44,288 nt of DNA from Flavobacterium succinicans (lineage in GTDB: Bacteria; Bacteroidota; Bacteroidia; Flavobacteriales; Flavobacteriaceae): positions 1 through 44,288 of the forward strand of contig NZ_JMTM01000009.1 of the NCBI RefSeq assembly GCF_001662485.1, in the 5' to 3' direction. A program made the translations under genes and the position numbers. Under the pieces are notes generated by a model. The model was not told the origin of the DNA, searched no databases, and saw nothing but the letters and a program-made list of their open reading frames with translations. Positions 9,267-17,749 of this stretch are shown one piece after another (the stretch's first letter is position 1; each line of letters starts with the position of its first letter).

Positions 9267-9374
9267 ATGAAAACGAATCAAAAGAATGCTTATTCAAAGG
9301 AAAAGCTAAAAAAGAAACGAAAATCAAGTATCAAAATCAGTGATTGTATGATGTGTATGTGCCTAGCCAAATAA
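9267..9374 (+). CDS. 35-codon upstream ORF with C-terminal CMMCMC motif (putative leader/regulatory peptide)
   Basis: ATG at 9267, TAA at 9372-9374. The peptide begins MKTNQKNAYSKEK, has a strongly basic middle (K-L-K-K-K-R-K), and ends I-S-D-C-M-M-C-M-C-L-A-K. Three Cys and three Met fall within six residues (27-32), near the C-terminus. It is not a signal peptide and has no hydrophobic segment. It lies between a good -7 box and a TonB-dependent receptor whose ATG is 46 bases after its stop. I infer a regulatory uORF. One option is Cys/Met-starvation sensing by ribosome stalling on the sulfur-residue run. The other is Cu(I) or another thiophilic metal binding the nascent peptide, by analogy with CruR uORFs (DUF2946) that precede TonB receptors in Bordetella. 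The sequence is not homologous to CruR as far as I can tell. The 45-nt gap holds no hairpin. Confidence 0.65.
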   Translation: MKTNQKNAYSKEKLKKKRKSSIKISDCMMCMCLAK

Positions 9375-9419
9375 AAATTTATATTTTAATTCGACTATTT
9401 ACATATAATTTATATAATT

Positions 9420-11978
9420 ATGAAAAATATCTATACAAAAACACTATCAACCCTACTTTTAATTTTACTATTTTCAACTTCATATGGCCAAAGCCTTTTA
9501 GAGGGAGAAGTTAGAAACGATGACAACGCACCTATAGAAGGTGTCAATATATTTATAAAAGGAACTACCAATAGTACGACTTCAGATGTTAATGGTAAGT
9601 TTTCCATTCAATCCAAAGCATTACCATTTACCATTATTGTGCAATACGCTGGTTTTAATACCAAAGAAATTAAAATCACCGAACTACCTTCTAATGCAAA
9701 ACCATTACAAATAAATATCTCAACTGGAGAGGAAAAAGTATTATCTGAGGTAGTGGTTACCTCAAGACGTAGAATAGAAAAAGCACAAGATATTCCAATC
9801 GCCATTTCAGTTGTAACAGGTAAACAAGCAGAACAAGCTGGGGCATTCAACGTGAATCGTCTAAAAGAATTGGTTCCGTCAGTTCAATTGTATTCTTCCA
9901 ATCCAAGAAATACTGGAATTAACATTCGTGGTTTGGGATCTCCTTTTGGACTGACTAATGACGGTATTGACCCAGGTGTTGGTTTTTATGTAGACGGTGT
10001 TTACTTTTCTAGACCTGCCGCTACAACCTTAGACTTTATAGATGTAGATCGAATTGAAGTATTGCGTGGTCCGCAAGGTTCTTTGTTTGGAAAAAACACA
10101 ACTTCGGGTGCATTTAACATCACTTCTCGCAAACCTAGTTTTACTTCAGGCGCTGATTTTGAAGTGAGTTATGGCAATTACCAATTCATTCAAGCCAAAG
10201 CCTCTGTAACAGGAGCTTTGAATTCTAAAATTGCTGGTAGAATATCATTCTCTGGTACTCAACGTGATGGATTAATCGAGAATGTTGTAACAGGAAGAGC
10301 TACTAATACACTAAATAACCAAGGAATTAGAGGACAATTACTTTATACTCCTTCTGATAGAACAAATATATTATTCGCAGCAGATATCACATTGCAGCGT
10401 CCTGACGGATATGCTCAAGTAGTTGCTGGTGTTGCTCCTACACAAAGAGCGGCTTACCGCCAATTTAATGCCATAATTACTGACTTGAATTACCAACTTC
10501 CTAGCTTGAATGCTTTTGACCGTAAGATTGACCACGACACCCCTTGGCGCTCTGGACAAGATTTAGGTGGAGCTTCTTTAAATATTGATACAAAAATTGG
10601 CAACGGAACACTTACCTCAACAACAGCTTGGAGATTCTGGAATTGGGATCCATCAAATGATAGAGATTTTACAGGTTTACAAGTATTGGCATTATCACAA
10701 AACCCTGCTAGACATACGCAATTTACGCAAGAAGTACGCTATGCAGGACAATTAAGCTCATCCTTAAGTGGTGTGGTAGGTCTGTTTTTTATTGACCAAG
10801 AAGTAAAAGTAAGAGGAAATGAAGAATCTGGAAAGGCACAATGGCGATTTGCACAAAGCACCACTAGCGCATTATGGAAAACACCGGGTCTTTTTGAAGG
10901 TTATGGTATAAGAACCAACTCGAATGTACGTTCAACAAGTGCTGCTGTATTTACTCAATTGGATTGGGCAATCACTGAAAAATTACACGTACTCCCAGGT
11001 TTACGATATAATTATGACAAAAAAGCTGCCGATTACGACCGTAAAACCTACGGAGGACTTCAAACAACAGACCCAGCTTTACTTGCACTTAAAAGATTAG
11101 TTTATACAGACCAATCGTTTACTTCAAGTACTGATGACACAGACTTTTCAGGAAATTTAACCGTGAACTACAAAGTATCTGATAAAATCAATGCCTATGC
11201 TACCTATGCAAAAAGCTATAAACCGGTTGGTGTGAATGTAGCAGGACTTCCGACAATTGCTGGCCAACCAGCTCTTGACCTTGCAGTAATTAAACCCGAA
11301 AGCGTGAATCATTATGAATTGGGAATAAAAACTTCACCTATTAAAAATTCGGTTTTGAACTTGACCTTCTTTAATACTGAAATTAAAGATTTCCAAACCA
11401 ATGTGCAAGCGGCTGAATTAGGTGTAAATCGTGGCTATCTTGCCAATGCTGACAAAGTAAGAGTAAAAGGTATAGAATTAGATGCTAGTTTTTTACTCAA
11501 CAAACACTTTAGCTTTAATGCTGCCGCAACTTATAGTGATGGAAAATATGTTACATTCACAAACGCCCCATTGCCATTAGAAGAAACTGGAGCTGCGGTA
11601 TCGTTTAAAGATGTTTCTGGAACAGACTTACCAGGAGTTTCAAAATGGGCAGGAAGTCTTGGAGGGGAATATACTAAAAATGCTAAATTCTTCGGAAGCA
11701 TAGGGAAGTTCTTTATTGCTCTTGATAGTTTTGCTCGTTCGGAATTCTCCTCAAGCCCCTCGGCATCAAAATATTTGGTGGTACCAGGTTATGCTATATT
11801 TAATGGTCGTTTAGGTTTCCGTGTTGCAGATGGTTTGTCAGCGTTCATTTGGGGACGCAACTTATTCAACAAAGATTACTACGAGCAATTACTGCCAGCT
11901 GGTGGAAATTCAGGACATTATGCAGCAGTACTTGGTGATCAAAGAACGTATGGTATCACCTTAAAATATTCGTTATAG
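9420..11978 (+). CDS. TonB-dependent receptor with N-terminal carboxypeptidase-regulatory-like domain
   Basis: 852 residues. Signal peptide 1-23 (ends T-S-Y-G-Q); carboxypeptidase-D-regulatory-like beta domain at about 27-110 (L-L-E-G-E-V-R-N-D-D-N-A-P-I-E-G-V-N-I-F-I-K-G-T), as is usual in Bacteroidota receptors. A TonB-box-like V-S-E-V-V-V-T segment and plug domain follow at about 115-235, containing R-I-E-V-L-R-G-P-Q-G-S-L-F-G-K-N-T-T-S-G-A. The 22-strand barrel extends to the C-terminal aromatic-type strand Y-G-I-T-L-K-Y-S-L. It imports a substrate across the outer membrane using TonB-ExbBD energy. It has no SusD partner and is not the long SusC type; it resembles siderophore/vitamin/metal-type receptors, but the ligand cannot be told. 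The Cys/Met-rich uORF upstream hints at control by sulfur amino acids or a thiophilic metal. Confidence 0.96.
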   Translation: MKNIYTKTLSTLLLILLFSTSYGQSLLEGEVRNDDNAPIEGVNIFIKGTTNSTTSDVNGKFSIQSKALPFTIIVQYAGFNTKEIKITELPSNAKPLQINISTGEEKVLSEVVVTSRRRIEKAQDIPIAISVVTGKQAEQAGAFNVNRLKELVPSVQLYSSNPRNTGINIRGLGSPFGLTNDGIDPGVGFYVDGVYFSRPAATTLDFIDVDRIEVLRGPQGSLFGKNTTSGAFNITSRKPSFTSGADFEVSYGNYQFIQAKASVTGALNSKIAGRISFSGTQRDGLIENVVTGRATNTLNNQGIRGQLLYTPSDRTNILFAADITLQRPDGYAQVVAGVAPTQRAAYRQFNAIITDLNYQLPSLNAFDRKIDHDTPWRSGQDLGGASLNIDTKIGNGTLTSTTAWRFWNWDPSNDRDFTGLQVLALSQNPARHTQFTQEVRYAGQLSSSLSGVVGLFFIDQEVKVRGNEESGKAQWRFAQSTTSALWKTPGLFEGYGIRTNSNVRSTSAAVFTQLDWAITEKLHVLPGLRYNYDKKAADYDRKTYGGLQTTDPALLALKRLVYTDQSFTSSTDDTDFSGNLTVNYKVSDKINAYATYAKSYKPVGVNVAGLPTIAGQPALDLAVIKPESVNHYELGIKTSPIKNSVLNLTFFNTEIKDFQTNVQAAELGVNRGYLANADKVRVKGIELDASFLLNKHFSFNAAATYSDGKYVTFTNAPLPLEETGAAVSFKDVSGTDLPGVSKWAGSLGGEYTKNAKFFGSIGKFFIALDSFARSEFSSSPSASKYLVVPGYAIFNGRLGFRVADGLSAFIWGRNLFNKDYYEQLLPAGGNSGHYAAVLGDQRTYGITLKYSL

Positions 11979-12010
11979 TGTAAATGAACTTCATTTTTTT
12001 AATTGATATT

Positions 12011-12046
12011 GAGCCGTCTGAAATTTATGTTTTAGATGGCTCTTTA
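12011..12046 (+). terminator. Terminator after the TonB-dependent receptor
   Basis: GAGCCGTCT (12011-12019) pairs with AGATGGCTC (12034-12042), with one G-T wobble, and is followed by TTTAT. The convergent SDR gene stop lies just to the right. Confidence 0.7.
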
Positions 12047-12056
12047 TCATTAACAT

Positions 12057-12845
12057 CTATCTTACTTTACTCTCTAAAACAAAATAATGAAGCATTTTGG
12101 GAAAAAATCTTTTTAAATAAACCCCTAAAACTTCTTTACCCCCAATATAAGCTTCAAATTTATTGGCTTCAATAGCCTTAATCATTTTGGAAGCAAAGAC
12201 ATCCACAGGCATTCCGTTTTGTGTCGCTTCATCATTTGACTTTTGAGTTTCTCCGTTTGCGGTTAAAGCATTTATAGCTACATTAGTTTGTACGAAGCCG
12301 GGACAAATAAGCGTGACTTTGATATTGTCTTTTTCATGTTCCATACGCAAAACATCAAAAAAACCATGTAATGCGTGTTTTGCTCCGCAATAACCTGAAC
12401 GATATGGACTTCCAAATTTCCCCATTAAACTGGTTACCGTTACAAAATGACCTTTCTTTTGTTGTATAAAATACGGTAAAAGCGCCTTTGTTAAAGCCAC
12501 AGTTCCCAAATAATCAACGGCTATCAATTTTTTATCTACTTCAAAATCAGTTTCGGCAATTAAGGAGCGTTGACTAATTCCACCATTATTTATCAAAATA
12601 TCAATGGAACCAAAAAATTGTAAAGCTTTAGAAACAGTACTTTTGGATGCATCGAAATGAGACAAATCAAAAGGAAGCACCACAACATCAGCGCTATTAC
12701 ATTTCTCCCTTACTTGCTCTAAAGCTTCCAGATTTCGCCCCGATAAAATTAGCTTTGCCTTTTTTGAAGCTAAAGCATAGGCTAATGCCTCCCCTATTCC
12801 ACTTGAAGCACCTGTAATCCAAATTACTTTTCCAGTTACATTCAT
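12057..12845 (-). CDS. Short-chain dehydrogenase/reductase (SDR) family protein
   Basis: 262 residues, the classical SDR length. Dinucleotide-binding motif T11-G-A-S-S-G-I-G18; structural N-N-G-G motif near residue 89 (N-N-A-G in most members, so Ala is replaced by Gly); catalytic triad S139, Y152 and K156 in Y-C-G-A-K. It is an active NAD(P)H-dependent oxidoreductase of the membrane-proximal or soluble classical type, similar to DltE/YqjQ-like SDRs; the substrate is unknown. The C-terminal K-R-F-F-P-K-M-L-H-Y-F segment is amphipathic. It is convergent with the TonB receptor and divergent from the DUF2490 gene. Confidence 0.93.
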   Translation of the reverse strand: MNVTGKVIWITGASSGIGEALAYALASKKAKLILSGRNLEALEQVREKCNSADVVVLPFDLSHFDASKSTVSKALQFFGSIDILINNGGISQRSLIAETDFEVDKKLIAVDYLGTVALTKALLPYFIQQKKGHFVTVTSLMGKFGSPYRSGYCGAKHALHGFFDVLRMEHEKDNIKVTLICPGFVQTNVAINALTANGETQKSNDEATQNGMPVDVFASKMIKAIEANKFEAYIGGKEVLGVYLKRFFPKMLHYFVLESKVR

Positions 12846-12887
12846 AACATTTTGATTTTTTACTAATATATAAAATAAAACATTTTT

Positions 12888-12919
12888 TTTGCACTATTCT
12901 ATTCGTAGACTTACATTTA
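12888..12919 (+). promoter_or_regulatory. Promoter of the DUF2490 gene
   Basis: TTTG (12888-12891), 20-base spacer, TACATTTA (12912-12919; one mismatch to TAnnTTTG). The predicted start near 12926 leaves only a few bases before the TTG start at 12933, so this mRNA may be almost leaderless. Confidence 0.45.
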
Positions 12920-12932
12920 CCAAAAAAATATT

Positions 12933-13661
12933 TTGCAAAAAAAGTTCCTTGTTCCACTCTTATTATCCTGCTTTTTTTCCTTTTCTCAATCAGAAAAAAA
13001 CATCGACCACCAAAGTATTCTTTGGACTCGGTATTATAATCTACTAACTTTAAATAACAATTGGTCCATTCATACAGAATTTGACAATCGCGTTTTCTTG
13101 AAACCAATTGCCGAAAATCTATTTGTTTTTAGAATCCAAGGTAGATACAAATGGAATTCAAATATAGAAACTGGAGCTGGTTTCACTTACTTTTCGGTTT
13201 ATACACAAGACCCAAAACAGGACTTTGATTTTGAAATTCCTGAATATAGAGGACAGCAGGATGTAACGTATAAATTCAATCTAAAAAAAATAACCCTCAA
13301 CCAAAGACTACAGGTTGAAGAACGGTTCATACACAACGCCTCTAAAACAGGACTTATAGATGGCACTACCTTCAGTTGGCGATTTCGCTACCGATTACAA
13401 GCAGAATATCCGTTTTGGGAAAAAGAAAAGCAATATCTCAAAGCAATTGTATACGACGAAATCATGCTAAATGCTGGAAAAAGCATCATCTACAACACCT
13501 TCGACCAAAATAGAATCTATGCTGCCTTACAATATGGTATCAACAAAAATATCTCTGTGGAACTTGGCTATCTAAAGAGCTTTCAACAACGTCCTAGCGG
13601 GGTCGACTATTTCAATAGAGACATCATAAGACTGAGTATTTTTCATAAAATGCATTTATAA
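12933..13661 (+). CDS. DUF2490 domain-containing outer-membrane protein
   Basis: 242 residues from a TTG start. There is no in-frame ATG upstream, and the TTG-initiated sequence (Q-K-K-F-L-V-P-L-L-L-S-C-F-F-S-F-S-Q) is a complete signal peptide, so TTG, or the ATT just before it, must be the start. The rest is alternating beta sequence with the DUF2490 pattern: W-T-R-Y-Y-N-L, E-F-D-N-R-V-F-L, G-A-G-F-T-Y-F near residue 80, E-R-F-I and W-R-F-R-Y-R-L near 150. The last strand ends in F-H-K-M-H-L. It is probably a small outer-membrane beta-barrel of unknown function. It has its own likely promoter and a shared bidirectional terminator with der. Confidence 0.85.
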   Translation: MQKKFLVPLLLSCFFSFSQSEKNIDHQSILWTRYYNLLTLNNNWSIHTEFDNRVFLKPIAENLFVFRIQGRYKWNSNIETGAGFTYFSVYTQDPKQDFDFEIPEYRGQQDVTYKFNLKKITLNQRLQVEERFIHNASKTGLIDGTTFSWRFRYRLQAEYPFWEKEKQYLKAIVYDEIMLNAGKSIIYNTFDQNRIYAALQYGINKNISVELGYLKSFQQRPSGVDYFNRDIIRLSIFHKMHL

Positions 13662-13666
13662 AAAAA

Positions 13667-13695
13667 AGACCAAAACATTTCAACTGTTTTGGTCT
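13667..13695. terminator. Bidirectional terminator between DUF2490 and der genes
   Basis: AGACCAAAACA (13667-13677), 7-nt loop, and its exact complement TGTTTTGGTCT (13685-13695). A run of A precedes it and CTTTT follows, so it can stop transcription from both converging genes. Confidence 0.88.
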
Positions 13696-13703
13696 CTTTT
13701 ATA

Positions 13704-15014
13704 TTACTTCTCTCTAATATAAATATCAATTGGTACACCGGAAAAATCCCATTGTTCTCTAATTTTATTTTCTAAATAGCGTTTGTAAGGTTCTTTTACG
13801 TATTGTGGTAAATTCGCAAAAAACACAAATTGCGGTGTAGCTGTTGGCAACTGCATACAATATTTAATCTTCACATATTTCCCTTTAGTTGCAGGAGGTG
13901 GATAGGCTTCAATCACTTTCAACATGAATTCGTTGAATTTTGAAGTAGGTATTCTTTGTTGTCTATCCTCATATACTTTTACAGTCGCTTCAAGCGCTTT
14001 CAACAAACGTTTTTTGGTCAAAGCCGAAACAAAAAGAATAGGCACATCCGTAAAAGGCATCAATTCCTTTTTAATTTTCTCTTCATAATCACGAGTAGAC
14101 ATCGTATCTTTTTCTACCAAATCCCATTTGTTAACCAAAATGATTACCCCTTTTCTGTTTTTCTCTGCCAACCAAAAAATACTTTGATCCTGTCCTTCAA
14201 AACCACGAGTAGCATCAATCACCAAAATACAAACGTCTGCGTGTTCAATAGCACGAACGGAGCGCATTACAGAATAAAATTCTAAGTCTTCTTTTACTTT
14301 GGCCTTACGTCGAATTCCTGCAGTATCTACCAAGTTAAACTCAAATCCAAAACGATCAAATTTTGTATCAATAGCATCACGAGTAGTACCCGCAATATCC
14401 GTCACCATAAAACGATCTTGACCAATCAAAGCATTGATAAAACTCGACTTTCCAGCATTAGGACGTCCTACTACAGCAAAACGTGGCAAAACCACTTCTT
14501 CTTGAACTGGCTCAGGTTTTACTGGAAAAGCTTCGATCAAAGCATCTAATAAATCTCCAGTTCCACTACCAGAAATACTAGCAAAAGTATAATACTCTCC
14601 TAAACCAAGGTTGTAAAACTCTATTGCATCTTTCTCACGCATCGCATTATCCACCTTGTTCACAGCCAATAAAACCGGTTTAGTCACTTTTCGTAGCAAC
14701 TTAGCCACTGTTTCATCCATTGGAGTTATTCCCTCTTCAACATCGACCACAAAAATGATCACATCGGCTTCATCTATTGCCAATTCTACTTGTTTACGGA
14801 TTTCTCCCTCAAAAACATCATCAGATCCACGAACATATCCACCCGTATCTATCACAGAAAACTCTTTTCCGTTCCACTCGCTTTTACCATAGTTTCTATC
14901 TCTGGTTACCCCAGAAACCGAATCTACAATAGCTTCTCTTCTTTGTATCAGCCTATTAAAAAGGGTCGATTTCCCTACATTAGGTCTTCCTACTATCGCA
15001 ACAATATTATTCAT
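13704..15014 (-). CDS. der: Ribosome biogenesis GTPase Der (EngA)
   Basis: 436 residues from the ATG at 15014. The in-frame extension to 15071 overlaps the -7 box (15069-15076) and is rejected. It has two tandem GTPase domains: the first P-loop is G9-R-P-N-V-G-K-S-T with D-T-G-G and N-K-V-D, and the second is G183-R-P-N-A-G-K-S-S with D-T-A-G and N-K-W-D. The C-terminal KH-like domain contains [15 protein letters not shown]. Der is an essential GTPase for assembly of the 50S ribosomal subunit in the cytoplasm. The length is standard (435-490). It is divergent from the small membrane-protein gene at 15089. Confidence 0.98.
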   Translation of the reverse strand: MNNIVAIVGRPNVGKSTLFNRLIQRREAIVDSVSGVTRDRNYGKSEWNGKEFSVIDTGGYVRGSDDVFEGEIRKQVELAIDEADVIIFVVDVEEGITPMDETVAKLLRKVTKPVLLAVNKVDNAMREKDAIEFYNLGLGEYYTFASISGSGTGDLLDALIEAFPVKPEPVQEEVVLPRFAVVGRPNAGKSSFINALIGQDRFMVTDIAGTTRDAIDTKFDRFGFEFNLVDTAGIRRKAKVKEDLEFYSVMRSVRAIEHADVCILVIDATRGFEGQDQSIFWLAEKNRKGVIILVNKWDLVEKDTMSTRDYEEKIKKELMPFTDVPILFVSALTKKRLLKALEATVKVYEDRQQRIPTSKFNEFMLKVIEAYPPPATKGKYVKIKYCMQLPTATPQFVFFANLPQYVKEPYKRYLENKIREQWDFSGVPIDIYIREK

Positions 15015-15068
15015 TTTATTCGTATTCAAATAGTTATCCTTAGCGCACACTTTTGCGGTTAAGGCGCG

Positions 15069-15076
15069 CAAAGGTA
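15069..15076 (-). promoter_or_regulatory. -7 box of der
   Basis: Minus strand TACCTTTG, an exact TAnnTTTG match. It predicts transcription from about 15062 and fixes the der start downstream, at 15014. Confidence 0.6.
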
Positions 15077-15088
15077 GTGTTTAAAACT

Positions 15089-15652
15089 ATGAGAATCAAT
15101 TTTTTTGATATATTAGCACAACTAAACTATACCAAACCCAATATCCCAAAAGCCATGGACCCAGATAACGAAATTAGATTGCGCCTACGATTTTACAAAG
15201 ACATCAACGAAAACGCGGATATTTTACGCTCTAAATTCGAAAAATTCATCTATGAAAAATCACCAGATTATTATGCCAAAATCAGAGGCTATCACATTTG
15301 GCTCAACATAAAAGGAGACAAAAAAAGGTATTGGTCACCCCATTTGCATCTCGAGTTAGAAAAAAAATCCGAAAACGAAACCCATATCCGAGGACTCTAC
15401 GGGCCAGACCCAACTTTATGGACCTTATTTATGTTTCTGCATTTTATGATTGCTGGCACTTTCATCGTGTTTTGCGGTATTGCCTACACGCATTATGTCC
15501 TCAAAGAATCCACACAATGGGATTTAATCGTGCTTTCTATGATGATTTTTGCTTGGTTTCTGCTCTATGTCATCGCCCGACAAATCCGATCCAACGGCGA
15601 AAAACAAATGAATGATTTAGAAAAAGTCTTTTTAAAAATAATTGAATCTTAA
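15089..15652 (+). CDS. Hypothetical protein with two C-terminal membrane helices
   Basis: 187 residues from the ATG at 15089; an in-frame TTG at 15053 would add 12 basic residues but overlaps the der promoter zone. The N-terminal 110 residues are soluble, mixed alpha/beta, with charged D-P-D-N-E-I-R-L-R-L-R-F-Y-K-D-I and W-S-P-H-L-H-L-E-L-E segments. Two hydrophobic helices follow at about 121-145 and 153-172, separated by a short loop, then a basic tail (R-Q-I-R-S-N-G-E-K-Q). I do not recognise the family. It is adjacent to der and, on its own strand, 21 bases before the TlpA-like lipoprotein gene, so it is probably co-transcribed with the latter. Confidence 0.75.
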   Translation: MRINFFDILAQLNYTKPNIPKAMDPDNEIRLRLRFYKDINENADILRSKFEKFIYEKSPDYYAKIRGYHIWLNIKGDKKRYWSPHLHLELEKKSENETHIRGLYGPDPTLWTLFMFLHFMIAGTFIVFCGIAYTHYVLKESTQWDLIVLSMMIFAWFLLYVIARQIRSNGEKQMNDLEKVFLKIIES

Positions 15653-15673
15653 TCATTAAAAACGACCAAATTC

Positions 15674-16441
15674 ATGAAAATTCGATTACTAGTAATATTT
15701 ATAACTTTTGTGTCTTGCACCACAGCTACTCAATACGGAATGCCTGACACTGACCCAAATTTAATTCAGAAAGATTTCATGAAATGGTATACCTATCATT
15801 ACAACACTATTATTTTATCATCTGACTTCAAGGCAATTGACGAAAATTACAAAATCATCAACAAAGAAAATTTCTTAAAAAAGCTAATATTAGGAAAATA
15901 CATTCCAATTCAATTAGTATCAAAAAACGGTCAACAATTTTACCAACTATTCAAATTAGAACCAAACTGCGATCCAAACATACAAAGCACAATTAAAAAC
16001 GAAAGTTTACAATCATACCGCAATTTCAAAAAAGAAGGCACATCAATTCCACATTTTAATTTTAAAGATCTAAAAGGAGTTAAATACAACAATGAGACCA
16101 CAAAAAACAAAATAATAGTTTTAAAATGTTGGAACCTTCATTGTCAAAAATGCATCGAAGAAATGCCTGCGCTTAATTCATTAGTAGAAAAATACAAAAC
16201 CAGAGCAGATATTGTATTCATAAGTTTAGCCGATGATAACAGTCAAAAATTATCGAACTTCCTAACCAAAAAGAAATTCAACTATACTGTAGTACCAAAT
16301 CAAGCATTATTCATAAAAAACACTTTACGCGTTTCGGTATTTCCTACTCACATCATCATCAACAAAAAAGGAAAAATTTCAAAAGAAGTGACTAGTTTTA
16401 AAGAACTAGCCATTGCACTACAAAAAGAAGTTCTTAAGTAA
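15674..16441 (+). CDS. TlpA-like thioredoxin-fold lipoprotein
   Basis: 255 residues. The signal ends in T-F-V-S-C15, a lipobox-like site, so it is likely lipid-anchored facing the periplasm. The N-terminal 115 residues are not recognised. The thioredoxin domain spans about 120-255: I-V-L-K-C-W-N-L-H-C157-Q-K-C160-I-E-E-M-P carries the redox C-x-x-C. The later V-F-P-T-H-I-I-I segment supplies the cis-Pro next to the active site. It therefore should be a redox-active periplasmic oxidoreductase of the TlpA/ResA group, reducing or oxidising an envelope partner. The motif W-N-L-H-C-Q-K-C differs from the common W-A-x-W-C-x-P-C. Confidence 0.88.
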   Translation: MKIRLLVIFITFVSCTTATQYGMPDTDPNLIQKDFMKWYTYHYNTIILSSDFKAIDENYKIINKENFLKKLILGKYIPIQLVSKNGQQFYQLFKLEPNCDPNIQSTIKNESLQSYRNFKKEGTSIPHFNFKDLKGVKYNNETTKNKIIVLKCWNLHCQKCIEEMPALNSLVEKYKTRADIVFISLADDNSQKLSNFLTKKKFNYTVVPNQALFIKNTLRVSVFPTHIIINKKGKISKEVTSFKELAIALQKEVLK

Positions 16442-16442
16442 G

Positions 16443-16585
16443 TAGCTAATCCAGCACTCCATTACAACTCCTCGTTCCAAAAAACTGTGGTTCTACTGCG
16501 CTTGCAGGAGCTTCCGTTGGTCGCTCTGCCAGCACAAGAACCACTAGTTTTTGGCACTCCGGGGTTTCCATTACGATCTGGGCTA
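16443..16585. repeat. GC-rich palindromic intergenic repeat (REP/MITE-like)
   Basis: About 143 bases, visibly richer in G+C than its flanks. It has a large imperfect inverted repeat, CCAAAAAACTGTGGTTCT (16477-16494) against AGAACCACTAGTTTTTGG (16537-16554), closed by an inner region that also pairs partly (GCTTGCAGGAGC with GCTCTGCCAGCA). TAGC and GCTA lie at the ends. GCACTCC and TCCATTAC each occur once on both sides in direct orientation. No ORF is present. The look is that of a repetitive intergenic element mobilised by a REP-associated transposase. I see no second copy in this window. Confidence 0.6.
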
Positions 16586-16591
16586 AAAAAA

Positions 16592-16626
16592 AAATCAGTA
16601 GTCCAAACAAATTCGACTACTGATTT
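16592..16626 (-). terminator. Terminator of era
   Basis: Perfect 12-bp repeat AAATCAGTAGTC (16592-16603) with complement at 16615-16626. On the minus strand it is followed by a run of at least ten T. Confidence 0.88.
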
Positions 16627-16717
16627 CACGTTTATAGTATCTCAATAAAAAATGAACAGCTTCAATATGCTTTTCACCTTTACTTCTTACTTCTAATCTC
16701 TCACCTCTAACTTATAG

Positions 16718-17599
16718 TTACTGATTATATCCGAAACGCTTCAACATATTGGCGTTGCTTCTCCAATTTTTGTTCACTTTCACATACAATTCAATATGAA
16801 TTTGTTTGCCAAAGAACTTTTCCAAATCAACACGGGCATCCATTCCTACTTTTTTCAAAGCGGCACCTTTATGACCAATGATAATTCCTTTTTGTGTGTC
16901 ACGCTCTACCATAATCAAAGAGCGAATACGAATAATAGTATCGGTTTCCAAAAACTCTTCGGTAACAATTTCTACAGCATAGGGAATCTCCTTACTGTAA
17001 TTCAATAATATTTTTTCGCGAATCGTTTCGTTTACAAAAAAACGTTCCGGTTTATCCGTTAATTGATCTTTAGGATAATACGCTGGAGACTCAGGTAACA
17101 AAGCAATAATTCTTTGAAACACTTCAGGAACATTAAAATTCTGCAAAGCCGAAATTGGGTAAATTTCCGCATTTGGCACTTTGGCTGTCCAAAAAGCGAC
17201 TTGCTCTTCCAATTGCTCTTGATTGGAATTGTCAATTTTATTCAACAATAACAAAACGGGGATCTTAGAATGGATAATTTTATTAAAAAAAGCATCGTCT
17301 TTCAATTCTTGTTCGCCAATCTCCACCATATAAATCAACACATCAGCATCTTCAAAAGCAGATTTCACAAAGTTCATCATCGATTCCTGCATTTCGTAAG
17401 CAGGCTTGATAATCCCAGGTGTATCCGACAAGATCAATTGAAAATCATCTCCATTTACAATTCCTAAAATTCTGTGTCTTGTGGTTTGTGCTTTTGAAGT
17501 AATAATAGATAATCGTTCCCCAACAAAAGCATTCATTAGTGTTGATTTTCCAACGTTTGGGTTTCCAATTATATTTACAAAACCGGCTTTATGTGTCAT
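16718..17599 (-). CDS. era: GTPase Era
   Basis: 293 residues from the ATG at 17599. The 22-residue in-frame extension lies upstream of, or across, the -7 box at 17653-17660 and is not used. The GTPase domain has the P-loop G12-N-P-N-V-G-K-S-T, switch D-T-P-G-I and N-K-I-D motifs. The C-terminal KH domain, at about 200-290, has the G-I-I-I-G-H-K-G-A-A-L-K-K-V-G RNA-binding loop. Era binds the 3' end of 16S rRNA and assists 30S maturation. Length is typical. It is transcribed alone, toward a strong terminator, and divergently from the initiator tRNA. Confidence 0.98.
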   Translation of the reverse strand: MTHKAGFVNIIGNPNVGKSTLMNAFVGERLSIITSKAQTTRHRILGIVNGDDFQLILSDTPGIIKPAYEMQESMMNFVKSAFEDADVLIYMVEIGEQELKDDAFFNKIIHSKIPVLLLLNKIDNSNQEQLEEQVAFWTAKVPNAEIYPISALQNFNVPEVFQRIIALLPESPAYYPKDQLTDKPERFFVNETIREKILLNYSKEIPYAVEIVTEEFLETDTIIRIRSLIMVERDTQKGIIIGHKGAALKKVGMDARVDLEKFFGKQIHIELYVKVNKNWRSNANMLKRFGYNQ

Positions 17600-17652
17600 T
17601 TTTAATTCATTTAATTTTACTTCGCAACATCCGAAGTAAAAGATATAAGCTG

Positions 17653-17660
17653 CAAAGGTA
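17653..17660 (-). promoter_or_regulatory. -7 box of era
   Basis: Minus strand TACCTTTG, the same octamer as the der -7 box. The expected start is about 17646, giving a 47-base leader. Confidence 0.6.
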
Positions 17661-17729
17661 GCCATATCAACTCAATAGACGAAATAAAACATTTTTTAAA
17701 ATTTTGGTTGTATTTCTAGAAAAACGTCG

Positions 17730-17737
17730 TACATTTG
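17730..17737 (+). promoter_or_regulatory. -7 box of the tRNA-fMet gene
   Basis: TACATTTG with TTG at 17708-17710, spacer 19 bases: the best complete Bacteroidota promoter in the window. Confidence 0.65.
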
Positions 17738-17749
17738 CACCCGAAACAT

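Noticed and set aside
9375..9419. Terminator/antiterminator pair between the Cys/Met uORF and the receptor
   Set aside because: The 45 bases are AT-rich with no stem of useful strength, so classical attenuation is not supported by sequence.
11984..12175. Plus-strand ORF after the TonB receptor
   Set aside because: It runs through the terminator hairpin and into the SDR gene on the other strand; no plausible protein pattern.
12697..13107. Minus-strand 136-residue ORF
   Set aside because: Shadow of the SDR and DUF2490 genes in another frame; composition is Lys/Cys/Phe noise with no domain.
15014..15071. N-terminal extension of Der by 19 residues
   Set aside because: It overlaps the TACCTTTG box and the leader; the Der family starts right at [10 protein letters not shown].
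17599..17665. N-terminal extension of Era by 22 residues (A-T-F-A-A-Y-I-F-Y-F...)
   Set aside because: The region contains the -7 box; the ATG at 17599 gives the normal Era start (T-H-K-A-G-F-V-N-I-I-G-N-P).
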